The notes below the pieces were generated by a model. It was not told the DNA's origin and made no database searches. It saw only the letters and a list, made by a program, of their open reading frames with translations. From Saccharomyces mikatae IFO 1815 (Eukaryota > Ascomycota > Saccharomycetes > Saccharomycetales > Saccharomycetaceae), in the NCBI RefSeq assembly GCF_947241705.1, contig NC_079265.1, positions 434,001-498,000 on the forward strand: 64,000 nt of DNA, in the 5' to 3' direction. Made by a program: the position numbers and the translations under genes. Below, piece after piece: positions 37,252 through 48,070 of the stretch (the first letter of the stretch is position 1; every line of letters starts with the position of its first letter).

Positions 37252-40200
37252 CTACCTATGATTACTTGATAACGTCAATTCTTCTGAATTAGTTGGTACT
37301 GTTACGTCAATATTTGCCTCTTCCTTTTGTATTTCTCTCTTAGAAATAATCAGCTCTTGTAACTGCTTTTCCACTGTAGGATCATCTACATACTTGTTAA
37401 ACACATTTAGCACCCTCAAAAAAGTTTCGTTATTTGCGGTACCTTCTACAAGTTGATGCAGAAAAATCTTAGAAAGTACGGATAAAATATCTGTAACTCG
37501 TTTCATTTTTATATCTTGGATTTCATCTAGTTCGAATATCGGCAATAATCCAGCTTCTATTAGATCGTCCAACGCAACTTCTTCCGACCGAATTTGACTG
37601 GTAGGAGATAATAAAAGGCATTCTAACTCTTGCAATGCTTGCATGCCCAATTCTTCGCAAGGGTTGAGACATTGGTGAGCAAGACCCTGAATAGCAGCTA
37701 TAATTTCCGTCTTGTTAAGTACAGTATTACTCGCTTTAACAGCCGAAAGTAAATCGGCCGTGATATTAATGGAACGGCTGGAAATATCAATAATGGAACG
37801 ATATGGATTGTCTACAGGTGCTCCGCCACCATTATCTAGTAACTTTTCACACTTTTGTTCCCATTCTCTACCGACGGCTCCAGCACATGACATCTCATCA
37901 AGCAGACTTAGTATGTTCATGAAATTCCCATCATCTAAAAATATTTCACCGTTCTGAATATACTTCTCCAAAAATTGGTAGACAATCAATTGACTGTCTT
38001 TAGTTGACATTAGCTTCCTTAAAAACTTCCAAAAACCTACATTATTGAGAACCTGCTCATTGTACTTTACCTCTTCTAGATATTTAAACAGACTATCCAG
38101 TACCTGCTTCCCCGATTCGCTCTCATAAAATTTAGTGTTGAAAATTTCATTCTTGATCAAAAAATCATGCTCTATCAAATCATTTAAAATGTTCTGTGGG
38201 TTATTGAATCTTGAAACCAAAAACATTTTGTAGGAGCCAAACCTTGCAACAGCCTCCTTGGTAAGGCCGTCTAAATTTGAAATATTAGCCACATGTTCGG
38301 CAATTACCGTGCCAAGTTCTTTCTCATAATGTGCTTCTGATATCACTATAATGGCTATTTCCAACAAAAAAAGAAGGTCCTGCTCGAAATAAGGAGAGTT
38401 TTCATTCGTTCTATCAGTCACAAGAGAAGAAAGAAGCGCTTCAACCAACTTAGGGGTAATGATATGACTATTTTCGAAGACTGAGCTGAAGGCAGAGCTG
38501 GTCTTAATACATTCAAGTGCTTTCCTAGAAAAGTCGATGTCTTCTTCCGAAGGCTCTTCATCACCCTTCAAATACGATGCAAATGTAGAAAGGAGGCTTC
38601 TATTCATCTTTGTCTTGCGAATAGAGATATCTGGTTCTGGTAACGGTAATTCGGGAAGTTTTAAGAACGTATGGAAATTATTGAAAAATTCCGAATTTGA
38701 TTCCATCATTAAGTTCTCGAATAATTTCAGTATGATTTGAATGACTTGACTCCAGAGTTCAGTAGAAATAACGCTAGGATCCCTCATTTCTCTGAGGATT
38801 TGAAAATATAGTACGGTACATAACTGGCCCTTAAAGTTTTGTCCAAGTTTTATACTTTGGCAACTAATGGATATTTTTGACTCTGTATCTTCGACAAATA
38901 TCTCAACCAAGGGAACGCTCTCAGCATCTAGATGATCCTCTTTTGAATTAGTATGCGCCAGTGTCGTCATTTCTCCCAGACGAAGAATGATATCGTTGAA
39001 TGATTGGTCGAAGGAGAAGTAATAGTTGATAAAAATACACTTGCGTATTGTGTCCAAAATACGTAACGATATTTGTTCACTGGATGCAACCGCAAATATA
39101 TCGAGTAGCGTTTTTAAGATAATATCTCTAACATTTGAAAAAATTGCCTTCTCAAACTGAAGAATGTCAACTTGAACCAGCTTGGAAACTGGATTTTTAA
39201 AACCTCTTTGAATCTCTGTCATCACAGATGTTGAAGATATTAAATTATTCCAAGCATCTTCAAACCATCTTTCATTTCCGTGATGCTCCTCAGGCATAAC
39301 TATTTCCTTAACTTTGATGGATGTGTAAATTTTTTGCAGGTAACAGGAAGGAAAATCTCCACCATTATAGCATCCCCGCAAATTGTTGGAATAGTCGTCA
39401 AAAGACATATGTTCCTTAACCTGGGGGTTATGAAAATCTGTGTTCAACATGATTATCGAATAACTCAGAACAAACACAGAGTCTGCATCAGGTTGTATAA
39501 AAATAGATTCGTCTTCTATCACTGACTCTACGTCATTGTTTTCCAATTTTCTTTCATCTAGTTCCATCTTATTTTTGCTTTGATCGGTTGAATATTTTGC
39601 TGAAAATGCTTCAATAATTCTCTCAATCTGTTGAGATTCTCCTGGCAATCTAAATTTTGTCAATAAAATTCTAATTGCCTCGTCAACTCTTAAACCTTTG
39701 AAGTCAAACAGATCTATAAATTTCTTTAATAGTGATATTTTCCCCGGATCACATAGTAACAAACCTATAGTCTTTTTGTTTAAACGTCCATTATTCAGGA
39801 ATAGAAAAGAAGCAATGGCTCTATCGGAATCTGATTCAATAAATCCTTTCTTAATCAACATCGAGATACCCTTCTTTGCCTTTTCGTTGAATGTTTCAAC
39901 ACACAATATGAATTCGGTTTTCCTATTTCTCTGCTTTAAAATTTCAATTTCTTTCTGATGCTTTACAAATTCTGCCTTATCCAATCCCTGTAAGTCATTA
40001 TATATATTGTCAATAAGTGAAACTACTCCTTCAAGACATATGGGAGGAACATTATTAGAAGTATTGATTGCTGCTGCTGGTAGAGAAAATTTTGCTAGCT
40101 CCTTTATAAAGTCGATCGAAAGATCCGACATGTCCAGATTACAGTCGAAAGTTACAAAAAGTTGTAGAAAGAACGCGGGGGAGTGAATCCACAATACAGA

Positions 40201-41529
40201 GAGCTGTTCAATAATCAATTCCTTGATTGAGGGTGGTTTTTGCTTAATCACATTATCGGCACCAGCTGCGTCCTCTAGAATCTCAAATATCCTCCTCAAA
40301 GTCAATTCTATTTGCATAGGTAAATAATCACCCAGTATTACAACCAAACTCGTGAATAATTGTAAAGTAGCTTGCAAAAGATAATGTTGAGTAGAGCTCT
40401 GTATAAGGAACACAATGCTTTTAAAAATAGGATCAGAAATTAGATTGAACAGTCGGGGGTAGAGAGGAAATTTGTCACCCGATATTTCAATAGCGGTATT
40501 TATTAGCTGTAAAGACAAATTCATGGCCGAAGTTGTATGCTTCATTATATTCTCTGGCATAATCAGTGATAGTAGTAATCCTAAATAATCCTTAATGACT
40601 GTTATTCCATAATTTGGCTCAACTGCTTTGCTCTTTTCTTGATTATAATTTCGCTCCCTGCTAACCTGCTCAGTTACATTTTCATTTTTATGATTGTCAG
40701 CAACAAAGTTATCGTCATCATCGTCATCAATACTACTCAATTCTTTACCAGGCACAGTAGTACCTATGATGTCATCCTTCAAATTATTATCGGCGTAACT
40801 TTCGTCATTGATGTATTTTTCCGTTCTTGTAGGTGGATCTAGTAATTTCAACTTTGTGAATAGTTTAACGGTTATCCTTGCAATTGTAACTTCAGCCGTT
40901 TTCCTCAAAACTTCGCTCCTTTGCATATTGCATGCCAAGGAAAGTGTTGTTTGCAAAACATCATATATTATAGTGTCAGAAAGATAATCCCCAAAGGAAG
41001 AGATTATTATTTGGCGCAGTAAGATGACGACTTTTAATAAAACGGAGTCATCTGAAAGTTGCTTTGAGGCTTCAAATCTACAATGTGTTAAAGCAACAAC
41101 AGTTTCCCTAATAGCAATTTGAATATCGGTAGATGCTTTGTTTATAATTTTTAAAGTAAAAATTTTCTGTAACGAATCCAGAGCTAAAGAAGTAGTATAG
41201 CCTGATACTGAACTCACACTAACTATTTGTAAAAATGGATTTAACAGTTCTAGAGCATTCATATCATCCAAACATTTCAAATCATTAATTTTCAGTCGTA
41301 GCTGTACCAAGCCAGAGATCAGACTGTCATAATGTTTAGAATCTGACAAACTGTGGAAGCTGTCAACAAACAAATCACTTTGATTTATAAATATATCACT
41401 ACCCCCACCCAGCAATGCAGCCACAGTTGTCTGTGACTTATCTCTAGACTGTTTGTTCATGGTGGAACAAAGATTGATGCACTCTTTGATGATCATGGTA
41501 GCCGGATCCACAGCCAAAACAGTTTCCAT
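37252..41529 (-). CDS. GEA1: Gea1, Arf guanine-nucleotide exchange factor
   Basis: 1425 residues from the ATG at 41529, which places VDPATMIIKEC at residue 7, as in the paralogue Gea2 (near residue 9). Another in-frame ATG at 41568 would add 13 residues; the frame further up has no ATG. Layout: DCB and HUS helical regions in the N-terminal half, the Sec7 domain near residues 525-745, then HDS repeats. The Sec7 motif FRLPGESQQIERI carries the catalytic glutamate, residue 631 with this start. The HUS region near 280-330 has an acidic insert (DDDDDD). Gea1 activates Arf1/2 at the early Golgi and is inhibited by brefeldin A. Confidence 0.94.
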   Translation of the reverse strand: METVLAVDPATMIIKECINLCSTMNKQSRDKSQTTVAALLGGGSDIFINQSDLFVDSFHSLSDSKHYDSLISGLVQLRLKINDLKCLDDMNALELLNPFLQIVSVSSVSGYTTSLALDSLQKIFTLKIINKASTDIQIAIRETVVALTHCRFEASKQLSDDSVLLKVVILLRQIIISSFGDYLSDTIIYDVLQTTLSLACNMQRSEVLRKTAEVTIARITVKLFTKLKLLDPPTRTEKYINDESYADNNLKDDIIGTTVPGKELSSIDDDDDDNFVADNHKNENVTEQVSRERNYNQEKSKAVEPNYGITVIKDYLGLLLSLIMPENIMKHTTSAMNLSLQLINTAIEISGDKFPLYPRLFNLISDPIFKSIVFLIQSSTQHYLLQATLQLFTSLVVILGDYLPMQIELTLRRIFEILEDAAGADNVIKQKPPSIKELIIEQLSVLWIHSPAFFLQLFVTFDCNLDMSDLSIDFIKELAKFSLPAAAINTSNNVPPICLEGVVSLIDNIYNDLQGLDKAEFVKHQKEIEILKQRNRKTEFILCVETFNEKAKKGISMLIKKGFIESDSDRAIASFLFLNNGRLNKKTIGLLLCDPGKISLLKKFIDLFDFKGLRVDEAIRILLTKFRLPGESQQIERIIEAFSAKYSTDQSKNKMELDERKLENNDVESVIEDESIFIQPDADSVFVLSYSIIMLNTDFHNPQVKEHMSFDDYSNNLRGCYNGGDFPSCYLQKIYTSIKVKEIVMPEEHHGNERWFEDAWNNLISSTSVMTEIQRGFKNPVSKLVQVDILQFEKAIFSNVRDIILKTLLDIFAVASSEQISLRILDTIRKCIFINYYFSFDQSFNDIILRLGEMTTLAHTNSKEDHLDAESVPLVEIFVEDTESKISISCQSIKLGQNFKGQLCTVLYFQILREMRDPSVISTELWSQVIQIILKLFENLMMESNSEFFNNFHTFLKLPELPLPEPDISIRKTKMNRSLLSTFASYLKGDEEPSEEDIDFSRKALECIKTSSAFSSVFENSHIITPKLVEALLSSLVTDRTNENSPYFEQDLLFLLEIAIIVISEAHYEKELGTVIAEHVANISNLDGLTKEAVARFGSYKMFLVSRFNNPQNILNDLIEHDFLIKNEIFNTKFYESESGKQVLDSLFKYLEEVKYNEQVLNNVGFWKFLRKLMSTKDSQLIVYQFLEKYIQNGEIFLDDGNFMNILSLLDEMSCAGAVGREWEQKCEKLLDNGGGAPVDNPYRSIIDISSRSINITADLLSAVKASNTVLNKTEIIAAIQGLAHQCLNPCEELGMQALQELECLLLSPTSQIRSEEVALDDLIEAGLLPIFELDEIQDIKMKRVTDILSVLSKIFLHQLVEGTANNETFLRVLNVFNKYVDDPTVEKQLQELIISKREIQKEEANIDVTVPTNSEELTLSSNHR

Positions 41530-41810
41530 TGTCACGCTGTCTATTTCATATATAGAGCCTCTTACCATTAATGTTAGTCGAATTAGGATACGTCTCAACA
41601 AACTTTCGAACTGACCTAGTCAAGATAGTACATTTCCGAGTGTAAGTATCCATATCAAAAGTTATTGGTTCTAACATGTAAACAAAGAAACTACTGTTTT
41701 TTTTTCCATTGCGTAAGCGATGGAGTATAAAAATTATGGATTATTGGGACACTTAATAGAAAAGAGAAGTTGTTTTGAACAGTTTTCATTAACCCTATAC
41801 ACATTAAACA

Positions 41811-42995
41811 ATGACTGAAAGTGATCCAGAAGTATATTTAGATATATCTGTTGACAACAAACCAATTGGCCGTATTGTTTGTAGGCTTTTCCGTAAGGAT
41901 GCTCCAAGGGCGACCGAAAATTTTTACAAGCTATGTATAGGTGAAGTTAAGAGTCCCTTAAATGACAAAGGATGTCTGAGCTATAAGGGAAATAGCTTTC
42001 ATAGAGTTGTGAAGAACTTTATGATCCAGGCAGGTGACATTGTCTTTGGAACGCAAAAGGATTCTTCTTTATCATCAGTTGGAAAAGGTGGGTGTTCAAT
42101 ATATGCCAATAAAGAAGAGGTAAATACTAGTAATGACTCTTCCTGCTACGGGAATTTTGAAGATGAAAATTTAGGAGAGTTTCTAGAGCCCTTTACTTTA
42201 GGAATGGCGAACTTGGGTTCTCCAAACACAAACAATTCTCAGTTCTTCATCACCACATACGCCGCACCTCATTTAAAGGGCAAACATTCCATTTTTGGAC
42301 AAGTGATTCATGGAAAATCTGTGGTTCGTACTGTAGAATATTGTAGTGTAGATGCTGATGGAGTTCCTGAATCAGACATTCGTATCAGCGATTGTGGAGT
42401 GTGGGAAAAAAGCATGGGTGTCCCGCTTTATAACGCTTCTAATGACCAGATTGGAGGCGACATATTCGAAGAATTTCCTGATGACGATACACATTTCGGT
42501 GAAGAGGATTTTGGTAAGGCTCTTGAAGCTGCCAATATCATCAAAGAGTCTGGGACGCTTTTATTTAAGAAGAAGGACTACTCTAATGCCCTTTTCAAAT
42601 ATAGAAAATCTCTAAATTATATCAATGAGTACATGCCTGAACCTGATGTAGATAAAGAGAGAAACGACCAATTTATTTGCTTGAAGATGAAAGTTTTTTT
42701 GAATTTATCTTTGGTCCTTTTCAACTTAGAAAAGTACGATGATTCAATCACATATGCTACATATTTACTGGAGATGGACAACGTTCCAGACAAAGATCAA
42801 GCAAAGGCCTACTACAGAAGAGGTAACAGCTATTTTAGAAAAAAAAGACTGGATGAAGCTTTGCAGAATTACGAGTTCTGTAAAGAGAAAAATCCCAATG
42901 ACACTATTATAGAACAAAGAATAGAATATGTTGTGAATCTCATAGAAGAAAAAAAGGAGAAGACAAGAAAGAATATTTCAAAGTTTTTTTCCTAA
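41811..42995 (+). CDS. CPR7: Cpr7, cyclophilin-40, Hsp90 co-chaperone
   Basis: 394 residues (393 in S. cerevisiae). Cyclophilin prolyl isomerase domain at about 6-197 (KPIGRIVCRLFRKDAPRATENF..., SFHRVVKNFMIQAGD, NTNNSQFFITT), then a linker and a tetratricopeptide repeat domain at about 235-380 that docks the MEEVD tail of Hsp90. Cpr7 also activates the Hsp90 system with Sti1 and Cns1. Divergent from GEA1 over about 280 bp. Confidence 0.97.
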   Translation: MTESDPEVYLDISVDNKPIGRIVCRLFRKDAPRATENFYKLCIGEVKSPLNDKGCLSYKGNSFHRVVKNFMIQAGDIVFGTQKDSSLSSVGKGGCSIYANKEEVNTSNDSSCYGNFEDENLGEFLEPFTLGMANLGSPNTNNSQFFITTYAAPHLKGKHSIFGQVIHGKSVVRTVEYCSVDADGVPESDIRISDCGVWEKSMGVPLYNASNDQIGGDIFEEFPDDDTHFGEEDFGKALEAANIIKESGTLLFKKKDYSNALFKYRKSLNYINEYMPEPDVDKERNDQFICLKMKVFLNLSLVLFNLEKYDDSITYATYLLEMDNVPDKDQAKAYYRRGNSYFRKKRLDEALQNYEFCKEKNPNDTIIEQRIEYVVNLIEEKKEKTRKNISKFFS

Positions 42996-43107
42996 TTGGC
43001 TGACTTGAAGTCTAAACAGAGAGATTATATAACTTAGAGTGTAAAACTGTATTAATAGAGTGTAGTTAATCGTTTATAAAATGTTTCAGTTGCTAAGATA
43101 ATCGATA

Positions 43108-46100
43108 TCACATAAAGTCATCCAGTAAGTTTTTTGTCGTAACAGATTTTCTCGGCTTCTGTGGCTCCTGTGATGAAAGGGTATCTAGTATGTCCTTGGA
43201 AGGTTTCCCGTTGTTATTTCCTGAAATTTCTGTTTTATCCATAAAGCCATTCAGCGCTTTGGGAGTTAAATTCTCTTTATGCTGAGAAGAAGAAGGAGAC
43301 GTAAACCCATCCAATATACTCCTAGATGCAGAAGAAGAGCCTTGGGCAAGGGATGTTGAAGAAGAACTACTCGATGGCGCTTGTAAGAAGTCATCCAACA
43401 AGCTATTTGGCAACGCAGCGTTGGGAACATCCATGTTTGAAGAACTAGTTGTGCCGAATTTATCAAACAGGCTAGGCCTCATCCTAGCAGTTGAAACTGG
43501 TTCAGACGCCATAGCACCAATAGCAGAATATGCCATATCCTTTCTAGGGCTCCGTAAAAGCTTTTGAACGGATGCAGAATTTCTTTCAATGAATTTCCAA
43601 TTTTTGACAAGTGAAACGGCCAGATAATTACAGCCCATACGACAAAGAATATCAGTGACCCTTAAAATCAAAGTGCACTCAATTTTTGCCTCCACATTAA
43701 GAGATCCAATGAAATACTTCAAATTCCTGTTTCTCAAATGATTGTATAAATAAAGCAGAGCAGGATCTTCAACAAGAAATGATCTGTTTACACAAGCTTC
43801 TTTGTCAATAATACTTGTGTTATTTTCTAGATTGATCGGAGCGGTCATCAAAGCTTTAATGGCTACTTCTTGCTTCCTTAGTTTCCAGTAAATAAAACTT
43901 GCCTTCCATCTATCATTCTCCCTTATTGTCTCAGGTAACATTTGTGAGGTCAATAGCTCTCCCAATACAGGACCATTATCACCTTCGTAAACGCGGCACA
44001 CACCTATTGCCAAATCCATGTCATTCACTTGTTTGCAAAGAACATTAACGCAATCCTTCAGGGAGTCTGTTAAGAGGAAAAACACTGCCGCATCCATATA
44101 TCTATGCTTACTGAGCAGAACAAAGGCATTTTTGAGTGCTGCTGTTCTCCACCTGGGTATAGTGAAATCGTTGCTAATAAACCTAACCATCTTTTGTTGC
44201 TCAGGATGACCAAAGGCCATCTTCCACAAGCTCAACAGAATCTGTTTTTTCTTCAATGCAAGGTAAAATATAGCACAGCGGCTTGGATCCCTCTTTTCGT
44301 CCTTGGAAAATTCATGCTTCGCAATATCTTCGAATTTCTTCACCAAGTCTTGCTCTTTAATCCAGTACGCTATTTTGTATTCACGGGCCCGATTCCATGA
44401 AATTATGTGGCGGTCAATAGAGGATAACAGTATTTCTTTATTATCTGAATGCAAAGCCCAAGACACATCCCTCATTAATATGCTATTTTGAATGTTTTTA
44501 TGTGATAGGAATAATTTCACGCCCAACAAGAATCTAACACCGTTATAATCCACAACATGCTCATTTTTTATTACTTCATCAACTGCTTCAATGACTGTAA
44601 TAAGTGTAATCTGTTGATGACGAGTCAAATAGGGCAAGGTTGTCCTGGTCAACTGCTCAGTAAGGGCAACAGATACTGTCTTATTAAAGCAGGGGTATGG
44701 ATCAGGAAAAGTCTCTACAGGATAGTCCCTATCTTTAGCAATAAAGTACTTCAAGGGATTCATTCCTAAGTTGGAGTCCAAATTGGACACGTCCTGTGAC
44801 TCGAAATCCAATTTTCTTAGTGCCAGAAACAATCTTAATAATAATTCCTTGACAAGTTGCAGCTTATTTGCATAAATGGCTTGAATCAAAAACTGCGGAT
44901 GATATACTGGCAGTGGACCATTTAAAACGCTGCTTAAGTGGAGAATATCATTTGATAAAATTTTTCTTGAACCAATAGATTGATACGTGAAGGGATCCGT
45001 TAAATCTAAAGATTTGTCCTTAATGTAAAACTGGTTCCCAGAAGCAACAACAAAAGTCCCATTCTTCATCCACACAGAGTCACCTATATTATGAGCCGTG
45101 TGCGCTGTAATATCGATTTTTTCAATGGGTAAGTAGCTAGGCGTGTTATTCGTGTAATCATATCTTAATTGAGTATATAATAAAGCATATCCTGTAAATC
45201 CAATAGAAACGATACTTTGGCCATAGGCAGTGCTTGTCCAATCTATATCTTCGATAGTGTCATGGAATGTTTCTTCGTATTCGAGAACTCCCCTATTCAA
45301 GTCCCACAGCGACATTACTTTACCAGTAGAATTAACAATACATAATTTACCTGTAGACGACCCTCTAATGCATACAGAGTTCATAATACCAGTGTTAAGT
45401 TCACAAGCCTTGATCCACTGGACGTGCTTTTCATTATAATTAACAACGGCTTTATATGTTCTGGTAAGACCTTTCCTAGTAATCAGAGCTATTAGGGGTC
45501 GGTTACTGAAGAAAGTTTGATGTACCGGATCAATGATGGAGATCCTATATATATCATCACCATCAATACTCAAAGAATCGGACTTAACTTCAAAAATGCC
45601 GCGTGTTAGAGAAACTTCAAATGCTTTGATTGAGCCATCAGAGAAAATTAATGCGGTGAAGTGGCGCTCATGACTATGCTTTGGCTCAGGCGTATTTAAC
45701 ATGACTATTGGATGAATCGTTTTATCCTCTTCCAATCTAGTTTCCGCGCGTAAGTATGACTGTTTCTGTTCACTGTCCTCCTTACGATTCGTTGGACATT
45801 CCCAGGCTTGTAGGGCCCCGTTTTCAAGCAGACAAATGACCAGTTTACCCAATTCATGTACAACTGCAAACTTTATCGGAGATTCTGTTTGTATTGTATT
45901 TTGCAACCTCAAGGAAACCCCGTGACTTAGCTTTTGTGGGTACCAAACACTATTTTCTGAGAACCTCGAAGTAGTCAATAGAGCTTCCCCATCGCTGCTT
46001 CTTACCAACTTCTGCACAGATTTATTATGTCCTGTAAACTTATGCTCTAAAGTGGCAGTCATATCTTCGCTTTTATTACTAATTAGTTGCAGAATATCGA

Positions 46101-47181
46101 TTAATAAATGTCTTATCACACCTTGTAAATCATGGACAAGGAAAGAGAGTTTACCCTTCACATCATCATAGGGTTGTATTTCGGGAAAATACAAATATTT
46201 TGTGTCATTGAGCATAGTTGCTTTTTTCACTTTTTTATGGGAAATAGTCTTTTTAGTCATTGGTTTTGGTGGATCTTGAGATAGATCACCCAAAGCCATA
46301 ATTTCTATTTCTCCGGACATTGAACCTAGAATAACAATATCCGAATCGAATATATTCAAGCTTTCCAAGTTTTCCTTAGTGAGACTGTGTCTCATGATCC
46401 AGTTATCTATTATTACGCAAAAATTTTGCGTGGAGGAAAGAGGCACTTCACCCCATATTTGCACAGTATGGTTTTTGTCCATTTCAAAACACGACCATAT
46501 TCTCAGTACTTTGTCTTCACATAAGGTATAAAGCGCATGAGAGGCTGTATTGTTTCTGTTTAACTGATCTGGCTCCTTTTTCCACCGCATTGCAGTTATA
46601 GGCTGCGGGTGAGGCAGCATGGTAAGATTGAAGATGGCTTGTTCTCCGACTATCGAAACACGTTTCCATAATTTGGCATTACAGTCATATTTACCAATAC
46701 TAACTATCAGCTGAGAATCTTGTGAGATTATAACATTATAAACAGGTTTAGGCTGCTTTTGGTTCCATTGCAAGATAGGCTGATACACACCGAAATTGTC
46801 TTTAATCTTCCAAAAAGAGAGAAAATCAGAACCAATGGCTAGTTCATTATCAGACGACCATCTTAGACAATTGACTGGCGTGTCATCATGGAACAACTGA
46901 CAACATTGAGACCACTTTGGATTCTGCATGATTTGGTGGATGGGCTTGTAAATGAGCACCCTATTATGAAATGAGAGCGCAATAAAGCCATTCTGGCTAT
47001 TAATATCTACCGCAGTACAGTCTGATTGTGTATATATGGTCTGTAGCCTAGTGAATTTGTTGGAGAGTATAATCAAATTATTCCCTGAACAATATGCAAA
47101 AATCGTGTGGTTTTGCCAGGTTGCTTGACAAGCAGTCTGAGGAGTATCATTGGGACGTCCTGGTAGAAAGTTCAATGACAT
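43108..47181 (-). CDS. RAV1: Rav1, RAVE complex subunit for V-ATPase assembly
   Basis: 1357 residues, same length as S. cerevisiae Rav1. The N-terminal ~700 residues show WD-repeat-like beta-propeller units (for example HKSVQKLVRSSDGEALLTTS), and residues ~720-1200 match the Rav1/rabconnectin conserved helical domain. The C-terminus is Ser-rich and ends KNLLDDFM. With Rav2 and Skp1 it reassembles V1 and Vo sectors of the vacuolar proton pump after glucose returns. Divergent from PET191. Confidence 0.96.
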   Translation of the reverse strand: MSLNFLPGRPNDTPQTACQATWQNHTIFAYCSGNNLIILSNKFTRLQTIYTQSDCTAVDINSQNGFIALSFHNRVLIYKPIHQIMQNPKWSQCCQLFHDDTPVNCLRWSSDNELAIGSDFLSFWKIKDNFGVYQPILQWNQKQPKPVYNVIISQDSQLIVSIGKYDCNAKLWKRVSIVGEQAIFNLTMLPHPQPITAMRWKKEPDQLNRNNTASHALYTLCEDKVLRIWSCFEMDKNHTVQIWGEVPLSSTQNFCVIIDNWIMRHSLTKENLESLNIFDSDIVILGSMSGEIEIMALGDLSQDPPKPMTKKTISHKKVKKATMLNDTKYLYFPEIQPYDDVKGKLSFLVHDLQGVIRHLLIDILQLISNKSEDMTATLEHKFTGHNKSVQKLVRSSDGEALLTTSRFSENSVWYPQKLSHGVSLRLQNTIQTESPIKFAVVHELGKLVICLLENGALQAWECPTNRKEDSEQKQSYLRAETRLEEDKTIHPIVMLNTPEPKHSHERHFTALIFSDGSIKAFEVSLTRGIFEVKSDSLSIDGDDIYRISIIDPVHQTFFSNRPLIALITRKGLTRTYKAVVNYNEKHVQWIKACELNTGIMNSVCIRGSSTGKLCIVNSTGKVMSLWDLNRGVLEYEETFHDTIEDIDWTSTAYGQSIVSIGFTGYALLYTQLRYDYTNNTPSYLPIEKIDITAHTAHNIGDSVWMKNGTFVVASGNQFYIKDKSLDLTDPFTYQSIGSRKILSNDILHLSSVLNGPLPVYHPQFLIQAIYANKLQLVKELLLRLFLALRKLDFESQDVSNLDSNLGMNPLKYFIAKDRDYPVETFPDPYPCFNKTVSVALTEQLTRTTLPYLTRHQQITLITVIEAVDEVIKNEHVVDYNGVRFLLGVKLFLSHKNIQNSILMRDVSWALHSDNKEILLSSIDRHIISWNRAREYKIAYWIKEQDLVKKFEDIAKHEFSKDEKRDPSRCAIFYLALKKKQILLSLWKMAFGHPEQQKMVRFISNDFTIPRWRTAALKNAFVLLSKHRYMDAAVFFLLTDSLKDCVNVLCKQVNDMDLAIGVCRVYEGDNGPVLGELLTSQMLPETIRENDRWKASFIYWKLRKQEVAIKALMTAPINLENNTSIIDKEACVNRSFLVEDPALLYLYNHLRNRNLKYFIGSLNVEAKIECTLILRVTDILCRMGCNYLAVSLVKNWKFIERNSASVQKLLRSPRKDMAYSAIGAMASEPVSTARMRPSLFDKFGTTSSSNMDVPNAALPNSLLDDFLQAPSSSSSSTSLAQGSSSASRSILDGFTSPSSSQHKENLTPKALNGFMDKTEISGNNNGKPSKDILDTLSSQEPQKPRKSVTTKNLLDDFM

Positions 47182-47415
47182 GAGTACTGATTTTGCCTGT
47201 GAACACGCTGTTTACTCTCTATATTGTTTGCGGTGCTCTTATATCCCTTCAATATAAAAAAACTCAAATGCCTAAAACAATAATAACATTACGAGCTTTC
47301 GCCATGCGGAAAGCTAAGAAGGAAAGAGGGATGATTTTTGAAAGACAGCAACAACGATATATCAAAACAGACTAGATATAAATATTCGCCGTGCGCTTGT
47401 AATATAAGGTCAAGA

Positions 47416-47742
47416 ATGGTTGCTAGTTGTAAGGATCAGAAGAAGGCGGTTGCCATATGTTTGCAGAGGTCGCCCTGTGTGATGATAGAAAGACATAACC
47501 CTCAAGAGTGTCTTGACAACCCGGACCTGAACAAGGATCTTCCTGAACTTTGTATTGCACAGATGAAAGCTTTTTTGGACTGCAAACGAGGAATAGTCGA
47601 CATGACTAAGCGATTTACTGGTAACGCACCTCTTTCAACTGGTAAGTACGATCAGCAATATGAAAACTTGTGCGAAGGGAAGTTTGACCCGAGAGAAGAG
47701 ATGGAAAAGCTACAACTCTTGAATAGTCAGCAGAAGGACTGA
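47416..47742 (+). CDS. PET191: Pet191, cytochrome oxidase assembly protein
   Basis: 108 residues from the ATG at 47416, same as S. cerevisiae. Twin Cx9C motifs are exact: C5-x9-C15 and C46-x9-C56, with further cysteines at 21 and 32. This is the pattern of intermembrane-space proteins; the family (COA5 in humans) is needed for complex IV assembly. The frame is open upstream to a TTG only, so the start is clear. Confidence 0.97.
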   Translation: MVASCKDQKKAVAICLQRSPCVMIERHNPQECLDNPDLNKDLPELCIAQMKAFLDCKRGIVDMTKRFTGNAPLSTGKYDQQYENLCEGKFDPREEMEKLQLLNSQQKD

Positions 47743-48070
47743 CCGGTTACGAAAAAAATCTGTAAATATGTATATATACGTTAAAAAATATGCACCAAGA
47801 TCTTTTATTCCGTTTGTCCAGTAAAATGCTTACTTTGTACACGCAATATGGAGTATTTAAGAACAAATCAGTCTTCAAGGGTTTGATATACAACAAAGAA
47901 AGAATGTATACCAGTGGTTTCTATAAGTAAAAAATTTAGTAAGTAGAAAGATACATTACCTTTTATTTCGATTAAGGGCGTTTGAGATAAAAGTGGAAAA
48001 AAAAAAACAAGTTAAGAAGATGGTACATATCATGTATAAATGGAAGCATTTATAATAACATACTTGGGTA
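47743..48070. other. Intergenic: PET191 3' end and RAD26 promoter
   Basis: 328 bp, AT-rich, with TATATA near 47770 and an A-run near 47998. I recognise no specific regulatory site or RNA gene. Confidence 0.45.

Noticed and set aside
47193-47375. 60-codon plus-strand ORF before PET191
   Set aside because: Short, in the RAV1/PET191 promoter, out of frame with PET191, and of biased Lys/Arg composition expected by chance in AT-rich DNA.
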